In this document: positions 61,168 through 64,000 of the stretch, in pieces
How positions within the stretch are numbered: the stretch's first letter is position 1
How the letters are laid out: every line of letters starts with the position of its first letter
Source of the DNA: Clostridiaceae bacterium
GTDB taxonomy: Bacteria; Bacillota; Clostridia; Lachnospirales; Lachnospiraceae
Assembly (NCBI GenBank): GCA_910575585.1
Contig: CAJTGF010000001.1
Coordinates: 62,197 to 126,196 of the forward strand
DNA length: 64,000 nucleotides
Direction: 5' to 3'
Notes under the pieces: generated by a model
The model's database searches: none
Told to the model about the DNA's origin: nothing
Seen by the model: the letters and a program-made list of their open reading frames with translations, nothing else
Program-made: the position numbers and the translations under genes

Positions 61168-63301
61168 TTGCCAGGTCTGCAGCAAACCGTTTCATGAATC
61201 GTTCGGTGTATGTCCGGTCTGCGGTTTTGTATTGGGAGAAAAGCCAAAGCAGTCTTATCACCTGCATCCGGGTATGATGCTGCGTCAACGGTATGTGGTG
61301 GGAACTGCCGTGGGGTTCGGCGGTTTTGGCATTACCTACCGGGCCTGGGACAAGACATTAGACAAAATGGCGGCAGTAAAGGAATTTTATCCCCATGGAA
61401 TTGTGAACCGGATTCCGGGAGAGAAACAGGTTCTTATGGATCCGGGAAAACAGAGGGATGGGTTTCAAAAGGGAAAGGCCCGGTTTCTTACGGAAGCCAG
61501 GAATATGGCCAAGTTTAATGGGCATCCCAATCTGGTCAGCATTTATGAATTTTTTGAAGAAAATAATACGGCTTATATTGTCATGGAGTTTTTGGAAGGG
61601 ATTTCTTATGGGAAGTATATTGCTGACAACGGCGGCAAGGTAGACAGCCGGACGGCGGTAAAGGTAATACTTTCCGTTTTGGACGCGCTGCAGGAGATCC
61701 ACAAGGAAAAGATCGTCCACCGGGATATCAGCCCGGATAATATTTTTTTGATTCCCGCAATCAATGGGGCGGGAGGTTATCGGGTTAAGCTGATTGATTT
61801 TGGCGCGGCCAGGTTCAGCAGCGGAGACGAGGAGAAAACGTTGTCCGTCATCTTAAAGCCTGGTTATGCCCCGCCGGAACAGTACCGCAGCCGTGGCAGG
61901 CAGGGGCCTTGGACGGATATCTACGCGGCGGGGGCGGTGCTGTATCGTTCCATAGTGGGGCAGATGCCGGAAGAATCGGTGAATCGCATGGCAGAGGACC
62001 GGCTAAAACCGCCGGCGGACGTGATTTGCGGGCTGCCCCGGTATTTAAATGACACCATTATGCGGGCCATGGCATTAAATCAGGAACTGCGGTTTTCGAA
62101 TGTAAGGCAGTTTAAGGAGGCCCTGCTGCAAAAAACCAAGGTCGTAAGCGTGGACAGGGAGCAAAAGCGGAGAAAAACTATATGGGGAATTGGTATTGCG
62201 GGGGCTTGTTTGGGACTTCTTACGGCAGCGTGCTGGGGGATTTTTATGTATAAACGTCAGGCCCTTTATGATGTGGAGGCGGATATCGCTATATGGATGG
62301 CGGACGTAAATGGGGAAAAGATGGAACAGATTCGTCAGGCGGCCAGGTTTTACGGCGGGAGCGAAGAAAACAGACGGCTTATTTTGGAAGATTCAAAATC
62401 CATGATGAGCCGGATGACGGCGGAATTTACCGGTAAGTTTGAACAGGTAGGATTAGAGCAAAAGATCGGCGGATGGGACGGGGATATAAGCGGGCAGTCT
62501 TACGCAAGTGAACGTAACCGGGCTGCAATAGAGGGAGATTTCCTTCCGGCTGTTTTGGATACCAGCGGCATAACCCTGGATGATGGGAAGCTGTGGGAGC
62601 GTCTGGGTACTTTGAAGGCTGTTTACGGCGCGCTGAATGGAGACGATTATTACTTTCTGGGAGACGAGGCGTTTATAGAAGAATTTGGGAGGAGACGGCA
62701 GATGAAGCAGATTCCCATATCTTTTCGCGCCCCGGTGCTGTATGTGAATACCTATTTGATTGATGACTGGGAGAGCAGAAAGCTGGAGCAGCTTACCAGC
62801 CTGGATGCGTTATCTTTGGAGGGAGTAAAAAGTTTCTGCGTCAGCCAGGAGGACCTGGGGATGTATCGGGACGCTTTTGGGGATGAATGTCTGGAGGCGG
62901 AAGGCAAGATGGGATATGAGCCTTTTCTCAAAAGGGAAAAAGCTTTTTATCTGGGCAGCACGGATGATTACGAGGCAGTGCGGGTTTGTATGGGCGGCAT
63001 TTACAGAATGGTGGTGCTGGAGAAGCTTCAAAAGGAGGGAAAAGCAAAGGGGAGTTTTACCCACTTCTGGAGCATAAGCAGCAGCCTGGATGAGGAGGAA
63101 AGGACGGCGGCAGACAGCCTGGTCTACTATCTTATGGGCGAATCGGCGCAGGACGTATTCAGCCTTCAAAACGGCAACGGACTTCCGTTAAATAAGAACA
63201 TGCTGCAAACCTATGTAAAGGCCAATGACGAATTTGCCAATGTGGTCAGCCAGCTGCAATATTTAAAAATGCAGGAATACGGAGAGGGATCGAAAAAATG
63301 A
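61160..63301 (+). CDS. Transmembrane Ser/Thr kinase with a solute-binding-protein-like outer domain
   Basis: This 713-aa protein has an N-terminal zinc ribbon (CQVC, CPVCG), a kinase domain (GFGGFG at 52-57, Lys74, HRDISPDN at 187-194, DFG at 213-215), a membrane segment at about 341-363, and a 350-residue outer domain. Stretches such as PISFRAPVLYVNTYLI and YYLMGESAQDVFSL, NGLPLNKNML resemble family-1 extracellular solute-binding proteins. PASTA repeats, usual in Firmicutes kinases, are absent. I infer a sensor kinase that reads a small ligand. It overlaps the next gene by ATGA. Confidence 0.85.
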   Translation: MVNCQVCSKPFHESFGVCPVCGFVLGEKPKQSYHLHPGMMLRQRYVVGTAVGFGGFGITYRAWDKTLDKMAAVKEFYPHGIVNRIPGEKQVLMDPGKQRDGFQKGKARFLTEARNMAKFNGHPNLVSIYEFFEENNTAYIVMEFLEGISYGKYIADNGGKVDSRTAVKVILSVLDALQEIHKEKIVHRDISPDNIFLIPAINGAGGYRVKLIDFGAARFSSGDEEKTLSVILKPGYAPPEQYRSRGRQGPWTDIYAAGAVLYRSIVGQMPEESVNRMAEDRLKPPADVICGLPRYLNDTIMRAMALNQELRFSNVRQFKEALLQKTKVVSVDREQKRRKTIWGIGIAGACLGLLTAACWGIFMYKRQALYDVEADIAIWMADVNGEKMEQIRQAARFYGGSEENRRLILEDSKSMMSRMTAEFTGKFEQVGLEQKIGGWDGDISGQSYASERNRAAIEGDFLPAVLDTSGITLDDGKLWERLGTLKAVYGALNGDDYYFLGDEAFIEEFGRRRQMKQIPISFRAPVLYVNTYLIDDWESRKLEQLTSLDALSLEGVKSFCVSQEDLGMYRDAFGDECLEAEGKMGYEPFLKREKAFYLGSTDDYEAVRVCMGGIYRMVVLEKLQKEGKAKGSFTHFWSISSSLDEEERTAADSLVYYLMGESAQDVFSLQNGNGLPLNKNMLQTYVKANDEFANVVSQLQYLKMQEYGEGSKK

Positions 63302-64000
63302 AACGTTGCCTGAAGTGCATGGAAGAATATGAGGATAGCTATGTAATCTGCCCTTGCTGCGGGGGCGCCGATGAAGGGGCATTAAATGACGGTTTCAGCC
63401 TGCAGGCAGGCTCGATCCTTCAGGGGCGTTATATTGTGGGGGCGGTCATAAAGGAACGGGAAACCGATGTTTTTTATATCGGATGGGACGCGCTGTTTGA
63501 CCGGAAGGTGCAGATCCAGGAATTTTTTCCCCGATACTGCGCAGCCACACGGTCGGGAACACAGGTAACTGTGAACGATTCAGACAAAATCCTCTTTGAG
63601 GCCGGCCGGGCGCTTTTTTTGAAATACAGCCGGCAGCTTATTCGTCTGTACAGCGAAGAGGATGTGATTACCTATCACGCCTGTTTTGAGGAAAATAATA
63701 CGGCCTATGCCATCATGGATCACCGCAGTGATCAAACACTGAAAGAGTATCTGGACAGTCAGCCGATTCAGGAGGAAGCTGCCCGAAGGCTGCTGTTTAA
63801 GGCTGCCCGGGCTGTAGAGAAGGCCCATCATGTTGGTGTTTATCATGGGGATGTGGGGCTGGATTCTTTTTGGGTCAAGTCCGAAGACCAACTGATCTTA
63901 AAGGATTTTGGAGCAGCCTGTTCTGTAAGCGGTGAGCCGGGGACCAAAGACTGCGGACGGGCAGGATGCGGCACGGATGTTTACGGGCTGGCTATGCTGT
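63298..64000 (+). CDS. Probable pseudokinase, cut by the window end
   Basis: The first 234 residues are visible. They start with a zinc ribbon (CLKC, CPCCG), then a kinase-like region in which key positions are altered: the Gly loop reads GAVIKERETDVFY, the VAVK Lys is replaced in VQIQEFF, and HRD is replaced by YHGDVGLDS. DFG is kept (KDFGAACS). It resembles the kinase at 61160 (FEENNTAY is shared). It probably binds rather than phosphorylates, but the end is not visible. Confidence 0.75.
   Translation, partial: MKRCLKCMEEYEDSYVICPCCGGADEGALNDGFSLQAGSILQGRYIVGAVIKERETDVFYIGWDALFDRKVQIQEFFPRYCAATRSGTQVTVNDSDKILFEAGRALFLKYSRQLIRLYSEEDVITYHACFEENNTAYAIMDHRSDQTLKEYLDSQPIQEEAARRLLFKAARAVEKAHHVGVYHGDVGLDSFWVKSEDQLILKDFGAACSVSGEPGTKDCGRAGCGTDVYGLAML

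Noticed and set aside
54254-64000. Type VI or type VII secretion locus
   Set aside because: FHA, kinase and phosphatase genes occur in such loci, but no secretion component is visible in the window.
1-64000. tRNA, rRNA, CRISPR array, prophage or insertion sequence
   Set aside because: No cloverleaf, rRNA-like stretch, regular spacer array, transposase or phage gene was recognised.

Overview
The window looks like a Clostridia chromosome, most likely a motile Lachnospiraceae-type Gram-positive. The evidence is strong AGGAGG ribosome sites, a csrA/fliW pair beside flgM-flgN-flgK-flgL, LicD phosphotransferases, choline-binding-repeat proteins and an agr-type peptide system. No rRNA, tRNA, CRISPR or phage genes were seen. 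The species is not claimed.

Bases 1-22160 are a surface-glycan island, all on the + strand. It opens with a perfect 134-bp inverted repeat around a 103-bp segment that carries a sigma-28-type promoter. An IspD-like cytidylyltransferase, a sugar dehydratase/epimerase and a LicD phosphotransferase follow. Next is a decayed block: a NeuB-family gene broken by one stop codon, an acetyltransferase stub and a licD fragment. The nonulosonate (pseudaminic-acid type) genes are pseB, pseC, a capsule-type glycosyltransferase, an aldo/keto reductase, an SpsF-like cytidylyltransferase, a class III aminotransferase, a methyltransferase, pseI and a pseH-like acetyltransferase. A tightly overlapping acyl-activation module comes after these: AAC(3)-like acyltransferase, M29-like metalloprotein, AMP ligase, aminotransferase and carrier protein. 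Then come a TylF-like methyltransferase, a DUF4910 protein, and a FkbM methyltransferase that is out of frame at a G7 tract.

Bases 22160-45450 are mainly flagellar. Two tandem licD genes, a ComFB-domain protein and a ParA ATPase lie on the - strand. On the + strand are fliD, fliS, a small export-chaperone-like gene and a nucleotidyltransferase-like gene. On the - strand are flgM, flgN, flgK, flgL, a DUF6470 protein, fliW and csrA. A + strand cluster then encodes a FliK-like protein, an FlhB-C-terminal-like protein, two secreted choline-binding-repeat proteins, a lytic transglycosylase, a PilZ protein and a GT2 glycosyltransferase. Two flagellins follow. Sigma-28-like sites precede ispD, fliD, flgM, the fliK-like gene and both flagellins.

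Bases 45479-50789 encode four probable glycosyltransferases (one GT2 and three CgeB-like) downstream of the main flagellin, which makes them candidates to glycosylate it. Bases 50925-54173 hold an XRE regulator and an agr-type quorum system in the order response regulator, kinase, agrB, agrD. The 48-codon agrD is easily missed.

Bases 54254-64000 are a Ser/Thr phospho-signalling locus. It has four FHA-containing proteins plus a kinase-FHA fusion, two PP2C phosphatases, a membrane VWA-FHA protein, a transmembrane kinase whose outer domain resembles a solute-binding protein, and the start of a probable pseudokinase. From 55921 the genes overlap or nearly abut and run off the window as one operon.

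Together the region looks like a motility and surface-decoration unit. SigD/FlgM and CsrA/FliW would time filament expression, the glycan island would supply activated sugars, and peptide and phospho-signalling systems sit next to it.
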